64,000 nt of DNA from Fulvimarina endophytica. Its GTDB lineage: Bacteria > Pseudomonadota > Alphaproteobacteria > Rhizobiales > Rhizobiaceae. The stretch's first letter is position 1, and each line of letters opens with the position of its first letter. A program made the position numbers and the translations under genes. Below the pieces are notes generated by a model that saw only the letters and a program-made list of their open reading frames with translations, ran no database searches and was not told where the DNA came from. Shown piece by piece: positions 39,126-49,032 of this stretch. Where the stretch lies: assembly GCF_003403015.1 (NCBI RefSeq), contig NZ_QURL01000001.1:310001-374000 (forward strand), written 5' to 3'.

Positions 39126-39412
39126 TCCCCTATTCCCAAAATGTTGATGACACGCCGAATACGGTGTCAGGCCTGCGATCTGGTCTCGTTTCGCATCGCG
39201 CGAGCCGGTTCTCCTGCTTTGTCTCGCTGTATGCGGGTCCTGTTTCAGCGTTCGCGCGGTCGCGATCGGGACGTGATTTCGCGCCTCTTCACCCGGTCCG
39301 GTAAGACGTTAAATTGATTTACTCGGTGGTCCGGCGTCACCGGCGCCAGCAGCGCATGCCCCGGCTCGAGAGTCTTAACTGAAAATCGGTTCAGAAATTG
39401 CTGCGCTGCAAT

Positions 39413-39432
39413 GTAAACCGTTTATCGGTTAA
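39413..39432. promoter_or_regulatory. candidate operator upstream of pdhA promoter
   Basis: TAAACCG-TTTAT-CGGTTAA is a near-perfect dyad 15 bp upstream of the -35 box. ATCGGTT occurs in it and again near 39386. It is a plausible regulator site for the PDH operon; the protein is unknown. Confidence 0.4.
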
Positions 39433-39447
39433 TCGGATTTGATCGGC

Positions 39448-39475
39448 TTGAAGCACGGTTTTTCCGGTCTATAGT
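39448..39475 (+). promoter_or_regulatory. pdhA promoter
   Basis: TTGAAG and TATAGT are separated by 16 bases, giving a predicted start near 39482 and a leader of about 34 bases. Confidence 0.6.
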
Positions 39476-39515
39476 CGACTTCACAAGAAGTTCCGGCGCA
39501 GCGTTTGGAGGCACC

Positions 39516-40637
39516 ATGGCGGCACGGCAGAAGAATTCCTCATCCGGCTCGTCGAATTCGGACAAATCGAAACCGTCCGACAAGACGGTCGATACCGAGT
39601 CGGGCAAGGAGATCGTCCGGACTCTCGAGAACTTCTCGGCGCCGGATCCTGCCGAGTTCAGCAAGGAGGAGGAGTTGCGTGCTTATCGCGACATGCTTCT
39701 CATCCGGCGCTTCGAGGAAAAGGCCGGCCAGCTCTACGGCATGGGCTTCATCGGCGGGTTCTGTCACCTCTATATTGGCCAGGAAGCTGTCGTCGTCGGC
39801 ATGCAGATGTCGATGAAGGAGGGCGATCAGGTCGTCACCGGCTATCGCGATCACGGGCATATGCTCGCCACCGGCATGGAAGCCCGCGGCGTCATGGCCG
39901 AGCTCACCGGTCGCCGCTCGGGCTACTCCAAGGGGAAGGGTGGCTCGATGCACATGTTCTCCAAGGAAAAGAAGTTCTACGGCGGGCACGGCATCGTGGG
40001 CGCGCAGGTACCGATCGGAAGCGGTCTCGCATTCGCCAACAAATACAACGGCACCGATGCCGTCTCGATCACCTATTTCGGCGATGGCGCCGCGAATCAG
40101 GGCCAGGTCTACGAGAGCTTCAACATGGCCTCGCTCTGGAAGCTGCCCGCGATCTATGTGATCGAGAACAACCGGTATGCGATGGGCACCTCGGTTTCCC
40201 GCGCTTCCGCCGAGACCGATTTCTCCCATCGCGGATTGTCCTTCAAGATCCCCGGCATTCAGGTCGACGGCATGGATGTGCGCGCGGTGAAGGCTGCCGG
40301 CGACATGGCGGTCGAGCACTGCCGGTCCGGCGAGGGGCCGATCATTCTCGAGATGATGACCTATCGCTATCGCGGCCATTCCATGTCGGATCCCGCCAAA
40401 TACCGCACCCGCGACGAGGTGCAGAAGATGCGCTCGGAGTCCGATCCGATCGAGCAGGTGAAGAAGCGTCTCCTTGAGAACCACGAGATGTCCGAGGACG
40501 AGGTCAAGGAGATCGACAAGGAGGTTCGCGACATCGTCGGAGACGCCGCCGACTTCGCACAGAACGATCCCGAGCCGGATCCGAGCGAGCTCTGGACCGA
40601 TGTCTACGCCGACGAAGCGCCCCAGGCTGCCGAATAA
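39516..40637 (+). CDS. pdhA: pyruvate dehydrogenase E1 component, alpha subunit
   Basis: This 373-residue subunit decarboxylates pyruvate with thiamine diphosphate. TTGGAGGCACC precedes the ATG. A serine/lysine-rich N-terminal lead of about 40 residues is followed by the family core FIGGFCHLYIGQEAVVVGM. The thiamine motif is GDGAANQGQVYESFNMA running to IENN, and a phosphorylation-loop-like segment is YRYRGHSMSDPAKYRTR. pdhB follows after 12 bp. It opens the PDH operon. Confidence 0.97.
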   Translation: MAARQKNSSSGSSNSDKSKPSDKTVDTESGKEIVRTLENFSAPDPAEFSKEEELRAYRDMLLIRRFEEKAGQLYGMGFIGGFCHLYIGQEAVVVGMQMSMKEGDQVVTGYRDHGHMLATGMEARGVMAELTGRRSGYSKGKGGSMHMFSKEKKFYGGHGIVGAQVPIGSGLAFANKYNGTDAVSITYFGDGAANQGQVYESFNMASLWKLPAIYVIENNRYAMGTSVSRASAETDFSHRGLSFKIPGIQVDGMDVRAVKAAGDMAVEHCRSGEGPIILEMMTYRYRGHSMSDPAKYRTRDEVQKMRSESDPIEQVKKRLLENHEMSEDEVKEIDKEVRDIVGDAADFAQNDPEPDPSELWTDVYADEAPQAAE

Positions 40638-40649
40638 GGGAGGACGGCG

Positions 40650-42104
40650 ATGCCGACCGAGATTTTGATGCCCGCTCTCTCCCCGACGATGGAAGAGGGC
40701 ACTCTCGCCAAATGGGTGAAGAACGTCGGTGACACGGTCCAGCCGGGCGATGTGATCGCCGAGATCGAGACTGACAAGGCCACGATGGAAGTCGAAGCGG
40801 TCGATGAGGGCACGCTTGGCAAGATCCTCGTCGAGGCCGGGACGGAGAACGTGAAGGTGAACGCGCCGATCGCGCTCCTCCTCGCCGAAGGCGAAAGCGA
40901 GAGCGATATCGGCTCGAGCTCCGGCAGCGAGGCCAAGAGCGAGGAGCCCAAGACCGCCACGAAGTCCGACGACGAACCGGTCGCGCAAAGTGGCGATCAG
41001 GCCCGCAGCGCGAAGACGGTGACGCCGATCGACGAGCGTCGGGTTCCCGCCGAAGGCAAGACGCATCCCGATGTCGAGGACGACAGCCCGTTCGGCCGGG
41101 ATGTGCCGGAAGGCACCGAGATGGTTTCGACGACCGTTCGCGAAGCGCTTCGCGACGCGATGGCCGAGGAGCTTCGCCGCGACGAGGCCGTCTTCGTGAT
41201 GGGTGAGGAAGTCGCCGAATATCAGGGCGCCTACAAGATCACGCAGGGTCTCCTCGACGAGTTCGGGGCACGGCGCATCGTGGATACGCCGATCACGGAG
41301 CACGGATTTGCAGGTCTCGGCGTGGGTGCGGCCTTTGGCGGCCTGCGTCCGGTCGTGGAATTTATGACCTTCAACTTCGCCATGCAGGCCATCGACCAGA
41401 TCATCAACTCGGCGGCGAAGACCCTCTATATGGCCGGCGGCCAGATGGGCTGTCCGATCGTCTTCCGTGGACCGAACGGCGCCGCTGCGCGCGTGGCGGC
41501 CCAGCACAGCCAGGACTACGCCGCCTGGTATAGCCACGTTCCCGGTCTCAAGGTCGTGCAGCCCTACAGCGCGGCCGACGCCAAGGGGCTTTTGAAGTCG
41601 GCGATCCGCGATCCCAATCCGGTCGTGTTCCTCGAGAACGAGATTCTCTACGGCCACTCCTTCGACGTGCCGAAGATGGACGACTGGACCGTGCCGATCG
41701 GCAAGGCCCGCATCCACCGCAAGGGATCGGATGTCACGATCGTTTCGTGGTCGATCGGCATGACCTATGCGATCAAGGCGGCCGAGGAACTGGCGAAAGA
41801 GGGTATAGAAGCCGAGATCATCGATCTTCGGACCATCCGCCCGATGGACATGCCGGCGATCGTGCGCTCGGTGAAGAAGACTAATCGGGCCGTGATCGTG
41901 GAAGAGGGCTTCCCGCAGTGTTCGGTCAGCGGTCATATCGCATCCGAACTGATGGTTCAGGCCTTCGACTATCTCGACGCCCCGGTGTTGAAGGTCAACG
42001 GCAAGGACGTGCCGATGCCTTATGCAGCGAACCTCGAGAAGCTCGCTCTGCCTTCGGTCAAGGACGTGATCGATGCCGTAAAAGCGGTCTGCTACCGGAG
42101 TTGA
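40650..42104 (+). CDS. pdhB: pyruvate dehydrogenase E1 component, beta subunit with lipoyl domain
   Basis: This 484-residue protein has the alphaproteobacterial form of E1-beta. An N-terminal lipoyl domain (lipoyl Lys43 in [17 protein letters not shown]) is joined by an acidic, flexible linker of about 70 residues to the transketolase-like beta subunit ([52 protein letters not shown]). The extra lipoyl domain on E1-beta in addition to the one on E2 is known in this class. It is followed at once by an SRPBCC gene. Confidence 0.97.
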   Translation: MPTEILMPALSPTMEEGTLAKWVKNVGDTVQPGDVIAEIETDKATMEVEAVDEGTLGKILVEAGTENVKVNAPIALLLAEGESESDIGSSSGSEAKSEEPKTATKSDDEPVAQSGDQARSAKTVTPIDERRVPAEGKTHPDVEDDSPFGRDVPEGTEMVSTTVREALRDAMAEELRRDEAVFVMGEEVAEYQGAYKITQGLLDEFGARRIVDTPITEHGFAGLGVGAAFGGLRPVVEFMTFNFAMQAIDQIINSAAKTLYMAGGQMGCPIVFRGPNGAAARVAAQHSQDYAAWYSHVPGLKVVQPYSAADAKGLLKSAIRDPNPVVFLENEILYGHSFDVPKMDDWTVPIGKARIHRKGSDVTIVSWSIGMTYAIKAAEELAKEGIEAEIIDLRTIRPMDMPAIVRSVKKTNRAVIVEEGFPQCSVSGHIASELMVQAFDYLDAPVLKVNGKDVPMPYAANLEKLALPSVKDVIDAVKAVCYRS

Positions 42105-42108
42105 GGCT

Positions 42109-42600
42109 TTGACCAAACTGGCGGCCGAGGACGGTGAATTCGTCGCACAAGACGATGGGAAGGTGGTGATCCGCAAGGAAATCGCCGCTTCACGCCAGGC
42201 CGTCTGGCACTGTCTGACCGAGCCTGACTGCCTGAAGGCCTGGTGGCGGGAGAACATCGAGTTCGAGCCCCAGGTCGGCGGGCGGTTCACCGAACCCTGG
42301 GTCGATCCGTCGGGTCGCAATCGCACCACCCGCGCGCAGGTCACGTCCTATCACCCGCTTGACGGTTTTGTCATGGTCTGGGCGGACGACGACTGGGCCT
42401 TCGATACCGTCGTATCCGTCACCCTCTCCGAAACCGAGATCGGGACGGAGGTCCGGATCGAACATCAGGGTTGGGAGAAGGCGCCGGAAGTCGATCGCGC
42501 GACCATGCTCCTCGATCATCAGAGCGGCTGGACCGCCCATCTGGGCAATCTCGCCAATTACGTCGAGGACCAGGGCAGCGGACGCCATGGAGGTCACTGA
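42109..42600 (+). CDS. SRPBCC (AHSA1-like) domain protein
   Basis: This is a 163-residue cytosolic protein in the START/AHSA1 fold. The family marks are VVIRKEIAASRQAVWHCLTE, LKAWWRENIEFEPQVGGRF and the C-terminal SGWTAHLGNLANYVED. The start is a TTG four bases after the pdhB stop, with TGAGG before it. Members bind hydrophobic ligands or act as Hsp90 cochaperone-like modules; none is known to me as a PDH component. The position between pdhB and the E2 gene implies co-expression with the complex. Confidence 0.78.
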   Translation: MTKLAAEDGEFVAQDDGKVVIRKEIAASRQAVWHCLTEPDCLKAWWRENIEFEPQVGGRFTEPWVDPSGRNRTTRAQVTSYHPLDGFVMVWADDDWAFDTVVSVTLSETEIGTEVRIEHQGWEKAPEVDRATMLLDHQSGWTAHLGNLANYVEDQGSGRHGGH

Positions 42601-42883
42601 GGAGTGATGGAGCGGACATCTCCAGAATTGGTGGAGAGTGCCGCTCCCGGCATTCCTCGTGCGAGCGGTCCTCGATGGGGCAGCGCCCGCGCACGGCGTT
42701 CCATCGAAGTGTGTTTCGAGCACCCGGCTGCCCGGGTGAAGCCATCTCTCGCGAGCGCGAGGGGTGGAGCCGCGTTCGACAGGACGTTCCAGCCGGTTGA
42801 TCCGGCATATCGATTCTTCAGCAAAATTTCGTGGCCGACGGCCATCAATCAAGAAGACGCCTAAGACCCTTCGGAGATCTCCC

Positions 42884-44341
42884 ATGCCGATCAACGTGAC
42901 AATGCCCGCCCTGTCTCCGACGATGGAAGAAGGCAATCTGGCCAAGTGGCTGGTCGCGGAAGGCGACAAGGTCTCGGCGGGCGACATCATCGCCGAAATC
43001 GAAACCGACAAGGCCACCATGGAGGTCGAGGCTGTCGACGAAGGCGTTCTCGCCAAGATCGTCGTGCCCGGCGGAACCGAGGGCGTAAAGGTCAACGACG
43101 TGATCGCCATTCTCGCTGCCGATGGTGAGGATGTCGATGAAGCCGCGAAATCGGGTGGCGGCAGCGATCCCGCTCCGTCAGGCGACGACAAGGGCGGCGC
43201 GATGACCGCGGACGCCAAAGCCGATGATGCGGTGACCGGTTCGGAGGAGGACGCCAAGGATCCGTCCAAGCGCAGCTATTCCCGTCCCGATGGCGGAACC
43301 GGCGGTAAAGGCGAGCCGGAGAGCGACGAAGCGACGGAGAGCGCCGGTCCCGCGCCGAAGGACGGTTCGGGCGAACGGGTCTTCTCGTCGCCTCTCGCCC
43401 GGCGTCTGGCAAAGCAGGCCGGTGTCGATCTGACCAAGGTCGAGGGATCGGGGCCGCACGGTCGCGTGGTCAAGGCCGATATCGAAAAGGCGAAGAAGGA
43501 CGGCGTCGGAAAGGACGCCAAGGCCGAGAAGCCGAAGGATGCCGGCAAGCCGAATGCGGCGCCCGCACCCACGGCGACGGCGCCGAAGGGCGCGAGCGAC
43601 GATGCCATTCTCAAGATGTTCGAGGAAGGCAGCTACGAGAAGATCCCGCATGACGGCATGCGCAAGACGATCGCCAAGCGCCTCGTCGAGTCCAAGCAGA
43701 CCGTGCCGCACTTCTATCTGTCGGTCGATTGCGAGCTCGACGCGTTGCTCGCCCTGCGCAAGCAGCTGAACGATTCGGCTCCGAAGACGAAGTCCGACGA
43801 CGGCGAGAGGCCAGCATACAAGCTCTCGGTCAACGACATGGTCATCAAGGCGATGGCTCTGGCGCTGAAAGCCGTGCCTGCCGCCAATGTCTCCTGGACC
43901 GAGACGGCGATGCTGAAGCACAAGCATGCCGATGTGGGTGTCGCAGTGTCGATCGACGGCGGCCTCATCACGCCGATCATTCGCCGGGCCGAGGAGAAGA
44001 CCCTTTCGACGATCTCCAACGAGATGAAGGATCTCGCCAAGCGCGCCCGGAACCGGAAGCTTCAGCCGCAGGAATATCAGGGCGGCACGACGGCGGTTTC
44101 CAATCTCGGAATGTTCGGGATCAGCAATTTCTCGGCCGTGATCAACCCGCCCCATGCGACCATCCTCGCCGTTGGCGCGGGCGAGCAGAAGGCGGTCGTC
44201 GAGAGCGGCGAGATCAAGGTCGCGACCATCATGACCGTGACCCTCTCGACCGATCATCGTGCGGTCGACGGGGCGCTCGGCGCGGAACTCATCGCGGCGT
44301 TCAAGCAGTTCATCGAGAACCCGATGTCCATGCTGGTCTAA
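42884..44341 (+). CDS. pdhC: pyruvate dehydrogenase E2 component (dihydrolipoyl acetyltransferase)
   Basis: This 485-residue core subunit transfers acetyl groups to CoA. Domains are a single lipoyl domain (Lys43 in [17 protein letters not shown]), a long charged linker, a peripheral-subunit-binding domain ([20 protein letters not shown] and [13 protein letters not shown]), an alanine/proline linker, and the catalytic domain with [15 protein letters not shown] near the C terminus. The start at 42884 follows TCGGAGATCTCCC. It is separated from the SRPBCC gene by 283 bp with no clear gene. Confidence 0.97.
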   Translation: MPINVTMPALSPTMEEGNLAKWLVAEGDKVSAGDIIAEIETDKATMEVEAVDEGVLAKIVVPGGTEGVKVNDVIAILAADGEDVDEAAKSGGGSDPAPSGDDKGGAMTADAKADDAVTGSEEDAKDPSKRSYSRPDGGTGGKGEPESDEATESAGPAPKDGSGERVFSSPLARRLAKQAGVDLTKVEGSGPHGRVVKADIEKAKKDGVGKDAKAEKPKDAGKPNAAPAPTATAPKGASDDAILKMFEEGSYEKIPHDGMRKTIAKRLVESKQTVPHFYLSVDCELDALLALRKQLNDSAPKTKSDDGERPAYKLSVNDMVIKAMALALKAVPAANVSWTETAMLKHKHADVGVAVSIDGGLITPIIRRAEEKTLSTISNEMKDLAKRARNRKLQPQEYQGGTTAVSNLGMFGISNFSAVINPPHATILAVGAGEQKAVVESGEIKVATIMTVTLSTDHRAVDGALGAELIAAFKQFIENPMSMLV

Positions 44342-44350
44342 GGGCGGGCG

Positions 44351-44800
44351 ATGCGGCGCTTCCTCCGACTCCCGACCTGTGTGGCGGCGATCGCCCTTGC
44401 GGTGGCTGCTACGATTTCTGCGCCGGCAAGCGCGCAGAAATGGCCGAAGGCTGAGATCGACGCCTATGCCCGGTCGTTTGCGGGAAAAACCTATGTGATG
44501 AGTTTGGGTGGGCTCGGGAACACGCTGGTCTACGCAGCTCCGGACGGCCGTGCCTATGTCGTCCGGGCCTTCGACAAGGCGGTCGTGCCGGGCTCCTGGG
44601 AGATCAGCTACAGCATGTCCAATCGATCGCTGATCGCATGCGTCCGGCGATCCTCGGTCAAGCAATGCGCGACGCAGGCTCTTATGGCGCAGTCTCCATC
44701 TCGACGCGGAGACGTGTTCGCGCTTTCCCAGCGACGGGCGCTCAACCGTGTCCTGTCGATCAACTTCGATCTGGCCGAAGCGGCGCGGGCTGCACGATGA
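44351..44800 (+). CDS. exported protein of unknown function in PDH operon
   Basis: This is a 149-residue protein starting nine bases after the E2 stop. The signal peptide ends near ISAPASAQ. The mature part has an SFAGKTYVMSLGG segment, an APDGRAYVVRAFD strand pair and two cysteines (IACVRRSS, KQCATQA) that could pair. I do not recognise the family. Its stop overlaps the start of the SGNH hydrolase gene (ATGA), so the two are probably co-translated. Confidence 0.7.
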   Translation: MRRFLRLPTCVAAIALAVAATISAPASAQKWPKAEIDAYARSFAGKTYVMSLGGLGNTLVYAAPDGRAYVVRAFDKAVVPGSWEISYSMSNRSLIACVRRSSVKQCATQALMAQSPSRRGDVFALSQRRALNRVLSINFDLAEAARAAR

Positions 44801-45456
44801 AGACCGTCCTCGCCTTCGGCGACTCCCTCACATGGGGCTACAACCCCGAAACCATGCTGCGCCACGACTTCTTCGACCGCTGGCCGAACGTCGTCGGTAA
44901 GGCGCTGGGCCATCGGGTGCGGGTCATCAGCGAGGGGCTGAACGGGCGTACGACCGCCTTCGACGACCACATGGTTTCTGCCGAGCGCAATGGCGTGAAG
45001 ATCCTGCCGACGCTTCTTGCAAGCCACCAGCCGCTCGACGGTCTCGTGGTCATGCTGGGAACGAACGATCTGAAGCGCAATACGGGCGGGGGACGTGTGT
45101 TCGAATCGCGCCAGGGCTTGGAGCGCATCGTCGAGATCGCCCTCGGCTTCCCTTATCAGCGCGGCTACCGGTCTCCGAAGATCCTTCTGGTCGCGCCTCC
45201 GCCGTTCTGTTCGACGACCGAGCCCGATTTCTCGCTGCTGTTCGGTCATGCGAAGGATGAATCGATCCATTTTCGCTCGGCCGTGACGAAGGTCGCCGAG
45301 GAATACGGGGTCGCGATGTTCGACGCCGGAGAGGTATGCGAGACATCGCCCATCGACGGCGTCCATCTCGACGCGACGAACTCGCGCAGGCTGGGAGAAG
45401 CCCTGGTCGAACCCATCCGTGCGCTCCTCGGCTCCGATGATGACCAAAGCGCCTGA
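44797..45456 (+). CDS. SGNH/GDSL hydrolase
   Basis: This is a 219-residue esterase-type hydrolase. The catalytic blocks are visible: serine 10 in LAFGDSLTWG, the block II glycine region SEGLNGRTT, block III GTNDLK, and block V DGVHLD with the Asp-His pair. There is no signal peptide, so it is cytosolic. It resembles arylesterase/acyl-CoA thioesterase-type members; the substrate is unknown. A hydrolase at this place, between the E2 and E3 genes, is as I recall common in related genomes. Confidence 0.9.
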   Translation: MKTVLAFGDSLTWGYNPETMLRHDFFDRWPNVVGKALGHRVRVISEGLNGRTTAFDDHMVSAERNGVKILPTLLASHQPLDGLVVMLGTNDLKRNTGGGRVFESRQGLERIVEIALGFPYQRGYRSPKILLVAPPPFCSTTEPDFSLLFGHAKDESIHFRSAVTKVAEEYGVAMFDAGEVCETSPIDGVHLDATNSRRLGEALVEPIRALLGSDDDQSA

Positions 45457-45511
45457 AACAGCAATATGAACGACCCGCGATCGAGCGGACGAGACAACCT
45501 GGAGATGACCC

Positions 45512-46966
45512 ATGGCTGACACTTACGATATTCTCGTCATCGGTGGCGGGCCCGGCGGCTACGTTGCGGCCATTCGCGCCGCGCAGCTTGGTTACAAGAC
45601 CGCCGTCGTCGAGCGCGAACATCTGGGCGGGATCTGTCTCAACTGGGGCTGCATTCCCACCAAGGCGCTTCTTCGCACGGCCGAGATCTTTCACTACGCG
45701 GAGAACGGCAAGAATTATGGCCTCGAGATCGCTCCGCCGAAGTTTGACATCGAGGCGGTGGTCAAGCGCTCGCGCGGTGTCTCGGCACAGCTGAACGGCG
45801 GCGTCGGCTATCTCATGAAGAAGAACAAGATCGACGTGATCTGGGGCGAGGCCAAGATCACGAAGGCAGGCAAGGGCGGCCCCGCCGAAGTCAGCGTCGG
45901 GAAGATGAAGAAGCCGGTGGTCGAGCCGCAGAACCCGGTTCCGAAGGGCGTTCTCGGCGAGGGGACCTACAAGGCCAAGCACGTGATCGTCGCGACCGGC
46001 GCGCGCCCGCGCGTCCTGCCGGGCATCGAGCCGGACGGTGACCGGATCTGGACCTATTTCGAGGCGATGAAGCCGAAGAGCATGCCCAAGAGCCTGATCG
46101 TGATGGGATCGGGCGCGATCGGCATCGAATTTGCAAGCTTCTACCGCTTCATGGGCGCCGAGGTGACGGTGATCGAACTGCTTCCGCAGATCCTTCCGGT
46201 TGAGGATGCGGACATCGCGAAGCTCGCCCGCAAGCAGTTCGAGAAGCAGGGCATGAAGATCATGACCGACGCGAAGGTCGCGAAGGTCGAGAAGAGCAAG
46301 GACGGGGTGACCGTCACCGTCGAGACGAAGGGCGGCAAGACGGAAACGCTCAAGGCGGAACGTCTGATCTCGGCGGTCGGTGTCCAGGGCAATACCGAAG
46401 GCCTGGGGCTCGAGGAGATCGGCGTCGAGCTGGATCGGGGCATCATCAAGACCGATGGCGTCGGCAAGACGGGCGTCGAGGGCATCTACGCGATCGGCGA
46501 CGTGGCTGGTCCTCCGATGCTCGCCCACAAGGCCGAGCACGAGGGGACGATCTGCGTCGAGGCCATCAAGGGCATGCACCCGCATCCCATGAAGAAGACC
46601 GAGATTCCGGGCTGCACCTACTGCCAGCCGCAGATCGCCTCGGTCGGCCTGACGGAGGCGAAGGCGAAGGAAGCCGGCCACGATGTCAAGGTCGGCCGGT
46701 TCAACTTCACCGGAAACGGCAAGGCGATCGCTCTCGGAGAGCCCGATGGAATGGTGAAGACCGTCTTCGATGCCAAGACCGGAGAGCTGCTCGGCGCCCA
46801 TCTGGTGGGAGCCGAGGTGACGGAACTCATTCAGGGCTTCGTGATCGCGATCGGCCTCGAGACCACCGAGGAAGAGCTCTTCCACACCTGCTTCCCGCAC
46901 CCGACCCTTTCGGAGATGATGCACGAATCCGTGCTCGACGCCTATGGACGGGTGATCCACCAATAA
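45512..46966 (+). CDS. lpdA: dihydrolipoyl dehydrogenase (E3)
   Basis: This 484-residue flavoprotein reoxidises dihydrolipoamide with NAD. The FAD fold VIGGGPGGYVAA, the redox disulfide Cys42/Cys47 (GGICLNWGCIPTKAL), the second nucleotide fold MGSGAIGIEFASF, and the C-terminal catalytic histidine-glutamate in FPHPTLSEMMHE are all seen. A 20-residue insertion around MKKPVVEPQNPVPKG is typical of this alphaproteobacterial type. CTGGAGATGACCC precedes the ATG. Confidence 0.97.
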   Translation: MADTYDILVIGGGPGGYVAAIRAAQLGYKTAVVEREHLGGICLNWGCIPTKALLRTAEIFHYAENGKNYGLEIAPPKFDIEAVVKRSRGVSAQLNGGVGYLMKKNKIDVIWGEAKITKAGKGGPAEVSVGKMKKPVVEPQNPVPKGVLGEGTYKAKHVIVATGARPRVLPGIEPDGDRIWTYFEAMKPKSMPKSLIVMGSGAIGIEFASFYRFMGAEVTVIELLPQILPVEDADIAKLARKQFEKQGMKIMTDAKVAKVEKSKDGVTVTVETKGGKTETLKAERLISAVGVQGNTEGLGLEEIGVELDRGIIKTDGVGKTGVEGIYAIGDVAGPPMLAHKAEHEGTICVEAIKGMHPHPMKKTEIPGCTYCQPQIASVGLTEAKAKEAGHDVKVGRFNFTGNGKAIALGEPDGMVKTVFDAKTGELLGAHLVGAEVTELIQGFVIAIGLETTEEELFHTCFPHPTLSEMMHESVLDAYGRVIHQ

Positions 46967-47070
46967 AAGTGTTGCGCGCCTGTCCAAAAAAAGACTGATT
47001 CGGCTTGCCGCGCGCCATCCCTCGCTATCTCCCTCAAGCAGAATGGCAATCTGCAATAAAGGAAATCATC

Positions 47071-47319
47071 ATGGGTTGGCTCGCAGCAATCATCGTCGGT
47101 GGCCTGGCCGGTTGGCTGGCCGAAAAGGTCATGAAGAGCGACATGGGCGTCATCATGAACATCATCCTCGGCATCGTCGGGGCGATCGTTCTGAGCCTTA
47201 TTCTTCAGTTGACGGGCCTCGGCGCCGGCGCCGGCGCCTCCTTCTCCTTCGCCTATCTGATCACGGGTTTCGTTGGCGCCTGCTTGCTGATCTTCATCTT
47301 CAGGCTCGTTCGCCGCTGA
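47071..47319 (+). CDS. GlsB/YeaQ/YmgE-family membrane protein
   Basis: This is an 82-residue transglycosylase-associated-type membrane protein. AAAGGAAATCATC precedes the ATG. It shows the family pattern of three glycine-rich helices, starting MGWLAAIIVGGLAGWLAEK and ending FAYLITGFVGACLLIFIF. Relatives are linked to stress responses; no enzymatic role is known. It lies between lpdA and lipA. Confidence 0.88.
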   Translation: MGWLAAIIVGGLAGWLAEKVMKSDMGVIMNIILGIVGAIVLSLILQLTGLGAGAGASFSFAYLITGFVGACLLIFIFRLVRR

Positions 47320-47371
47320 CGCGACGCTTCTGACGATTGCGCAGGGCGCCGACACGGCATAGGTAAACGTC

Positions 47372-48346
47372 ATGGTTACGGTGCTCGACAATCGCACCGC
47401 AGCCGAGGGCAAGCCCCGGCTGCGGCATCCAGAAAAGGCTCATCGACCGGACACGGCCGCGAGCCCACCCAAGCCCGACTGGATCCGCGTGCGCGCGCCG
47501 GTCGGGAAGGGTTTCCAGGAAACCCGCGACATAGCCCGCTCGAACGGTCTCGTGACCGTGTGCGAGGAAGCCGGCTGTCCGAATATCGGCGAGTGCTGGG
47601 AAAAGAAGCACGCCACCTTCATGATCATGGGCGGCATCTGCACGCGCGCCTGTTCCTTCTGCAATGTCGCAACCGGCATTCCCCACGCGCTCGACCAGTC
47701 CGAGCCGGAGAGCGTCGGGCGTGCCGTGGCGAAGATGGGCCTCGATCATGTCGTGATCACTTCGGTCGATCGTGACGATCTGGCCGATGGCGGAGCCGAG
47801 CACTTCGTGCGGACCATTCGCGCAATCCGCGCGGCCGCCCCCGGAACGACGATCGAGATCCTGACGCCCGATTTCCTGCGCAAGCCCGGCGCGCTCGAGC
47901 ACGTCGTCTCGGCCCGCCCGGACGTCTTCAACCACAATCTGGAAACCGTGCCGTCGAAATATCTGACCGTTCGCCCCGGGGCGCGGTATTTCCATTCGAT
48001 CCGCCTTCTGCAGCGGGTCAAGGAGCTCGATCCGACGATCTTCACGAAGTCCGGCATCATGGTCGGGCTCGGAGAAGAGCGGAACGAAGTGCTTCAGTTG
48101 ATGGACGATCTGCGCTCGGCCGATGTCGACTTCCTGACGATCGGGCAATATCTGCAGCCGACCCGCAAGCATCATCAGGTGGTTCGCTACGTGACGCCGG
48201 AGGAGTTCAAGTCGTTCGAGACGACCGCCATGGCGAAGGGTTTCCACGTGGTTTCGGCGAGCCCGCTGACACGGTCCTCGCACCATGCCGGTGAAGACTT
48301 CCAGCGCCTGAAAGCGGCTCGTCTGGCCCGGACCAAGGCAGCGTAA
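47372..48346 (+). CDS. lipA: lipoyl synthase
   Basis: This 324-residue radical-SAM enzyme inserts sulphur into octanoyl chains to make lipoate, the cofactor of E2 and E1-beta encoded upstream. Both iron-sulphur clusters are visible: the auxiliary cluster cysteines 64, 69 and 75 ([12 protein letters not shown]) and the radical-SAM CxxxCxxC at 90, 94 and 97 (CTRACSFC). The terminal serine ligand lies in [11 protein letters not shown]. The COQ10-like gene follows nine bases downstream. Confidence 0.97.
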   Translation: MVTVLDNRTAAEGKPRLRHPEKAHRPDTAASPPKPDWIRVRAPVGKGFQETRDIARSNGLVTVCEEAGCPNIGECWEKKHATFMIMGGICTRACSFCNVATGIPHALDQSEPESVGRAVAKMGLDHVVITSVDRDDLADGGAEHFVRTIRAIRAAAPGTTIEILTPDFLRKPGALEHVVSARPDVFNHNLETVPSKYLTVRPGARYFHSIRLLQRVKELDPTIFTKSGIMVGLGEERNEVLQLMDDLRSADVDFLTIGQYLQPTRKHHQVVRYVTPEEFKSFETTAMAKGFHVVSASPLTRSSHHAGEDFQRLKAARLARTKAA

Positions 48347-48355
48347 GCGAAATCC

Positions 48356-48838
48356 ATGCCACAGTTCCAATCGACGCGCCGGGTCACGCATTCAGCAGAC
48401 GAGATGTTCGATCTCGTCGCCGATGTCGAAAAGTATCCGCAGTTTCTTCCGCTCTGCAAAAGCCTGAGCATCCGCTCGAAGCGCGAGCGCGACGGAAAGA
48501 CGCTGCTCGTTGCCGACATGACGGTTGCCTACAAACTCGTGCGCGAGACGTTCACGAGCCAGGTTCTTCTGAAGCCGGAAGAGCGGCAGATCGACGTGAA
48601 ATATGTCGATGGTCCGTTCCGCTACCTCGATAACCGCTGGAACTTCACACCGGTCGGCGATGAGGAGTGCGAGGTGCACTTCTTCATCGACTACGAGTTC
48701 AAGAGCCGGACGCTCAGCATGTTGATGGGCTCGATGTTTGACTACGCGTTTCGCCGGTTCGCCAAAGCCTTCGAGGATCGGGCGGACGAGGTCTACGGGA
48801 CCGGAACCGGACAGGGCTCGACGCATCCCGAATCCTAG
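48356..48838 (+). CDS. COQ10/RatA-family START-domain protein
   Basis: This is a 160-residue lipid-binding-fold protein. Family marks are MFDLVADVEKYPQFLPLCKS, VRETFTSQV, and the C-terminal LMGSMFDYAFRRFAKAFEDRA. In mitochondria COQ10 binds ubiquinone and supports respiration. The bacterial group also includes the protein named RatA, but toxin identity is disputed. A location next to lipA is usual in this order and favours the quinone role. Confidence 0.92.
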   Translation: MPQFQSTRRVTHSADEMFDLVADVEKYPQFLPLCKSLSIRSKRERDGKTLLVADMTVAYKLVRETFTSQVLLKPEERQIDVKYVDGPFRYLDNRWNFTPVGDEECEVHFFIDYEFKSRTLSMLMGSMFDYAFRRFAKAFEDRADEVYGTGTGQGSTHPES

Positions 48839-48887
48839 GCGAGGTTCCTTGGATCGGGCGGTCGCCTGGTCCTTCGTGCCCGCCTGC

Positions 48888-48905
48888 GAAGCCCTGTCAG
48901 GCTTC
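48888..48905. terminator. weak hairpin after COQ10-like gene
   Basis: GAAGCC and GGCTTC pair around a six-base loop about 50 bp after the stop. Stem length is short, so function is uncertain. Confidence 0.3.
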
Positions 48906-49032
48906 TTGTGCCAGAAGGCAACCCGGTTGGCTTCAATTGGACGCAGTTCCAAGGCTCCAGTGCCGGAACCGCTCTATTTCGATCAGGATCTGCAATCTTC
49001 GGATCATCGAAGGCCCGACTGTCTGGACTCGC

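Larger units (their letters stand above)
39126..39515. other. intergenic region tRNA-Phe to pdhA
   Basis: This 390-bp stretch starts with a possible tRNA terminator hairpin (TGACA/TGTCA around 39148-39169). It ends with the pdhA promoter and a dyad upstream of it. The central part is without visible genes. Confidence 0.45.

Noticed and set aside
39540..42344. Open frame of about 930 codons antisense to pdhA/pdhB
   Set aside because: It is a shadow of the PDH genes, with His/Arg/Asp-rich composition and no motif.
42604..42864. 86-codon frame between the SRPBCC gene and the E2 gene
   Set aside because: Its composition resembles random GC-rich sequence, with no ribosome site or motif, and it overlaps the E2 leader. 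It is treated as non-coding.
48356..48838. Toxin of a type II toxin-antitoxin pair (RatA annotation)
   Set aside because: There is no antitoxin partner next to it, and the lipA neighbour plus COQ10-like sequence favour a quinone-binding role.
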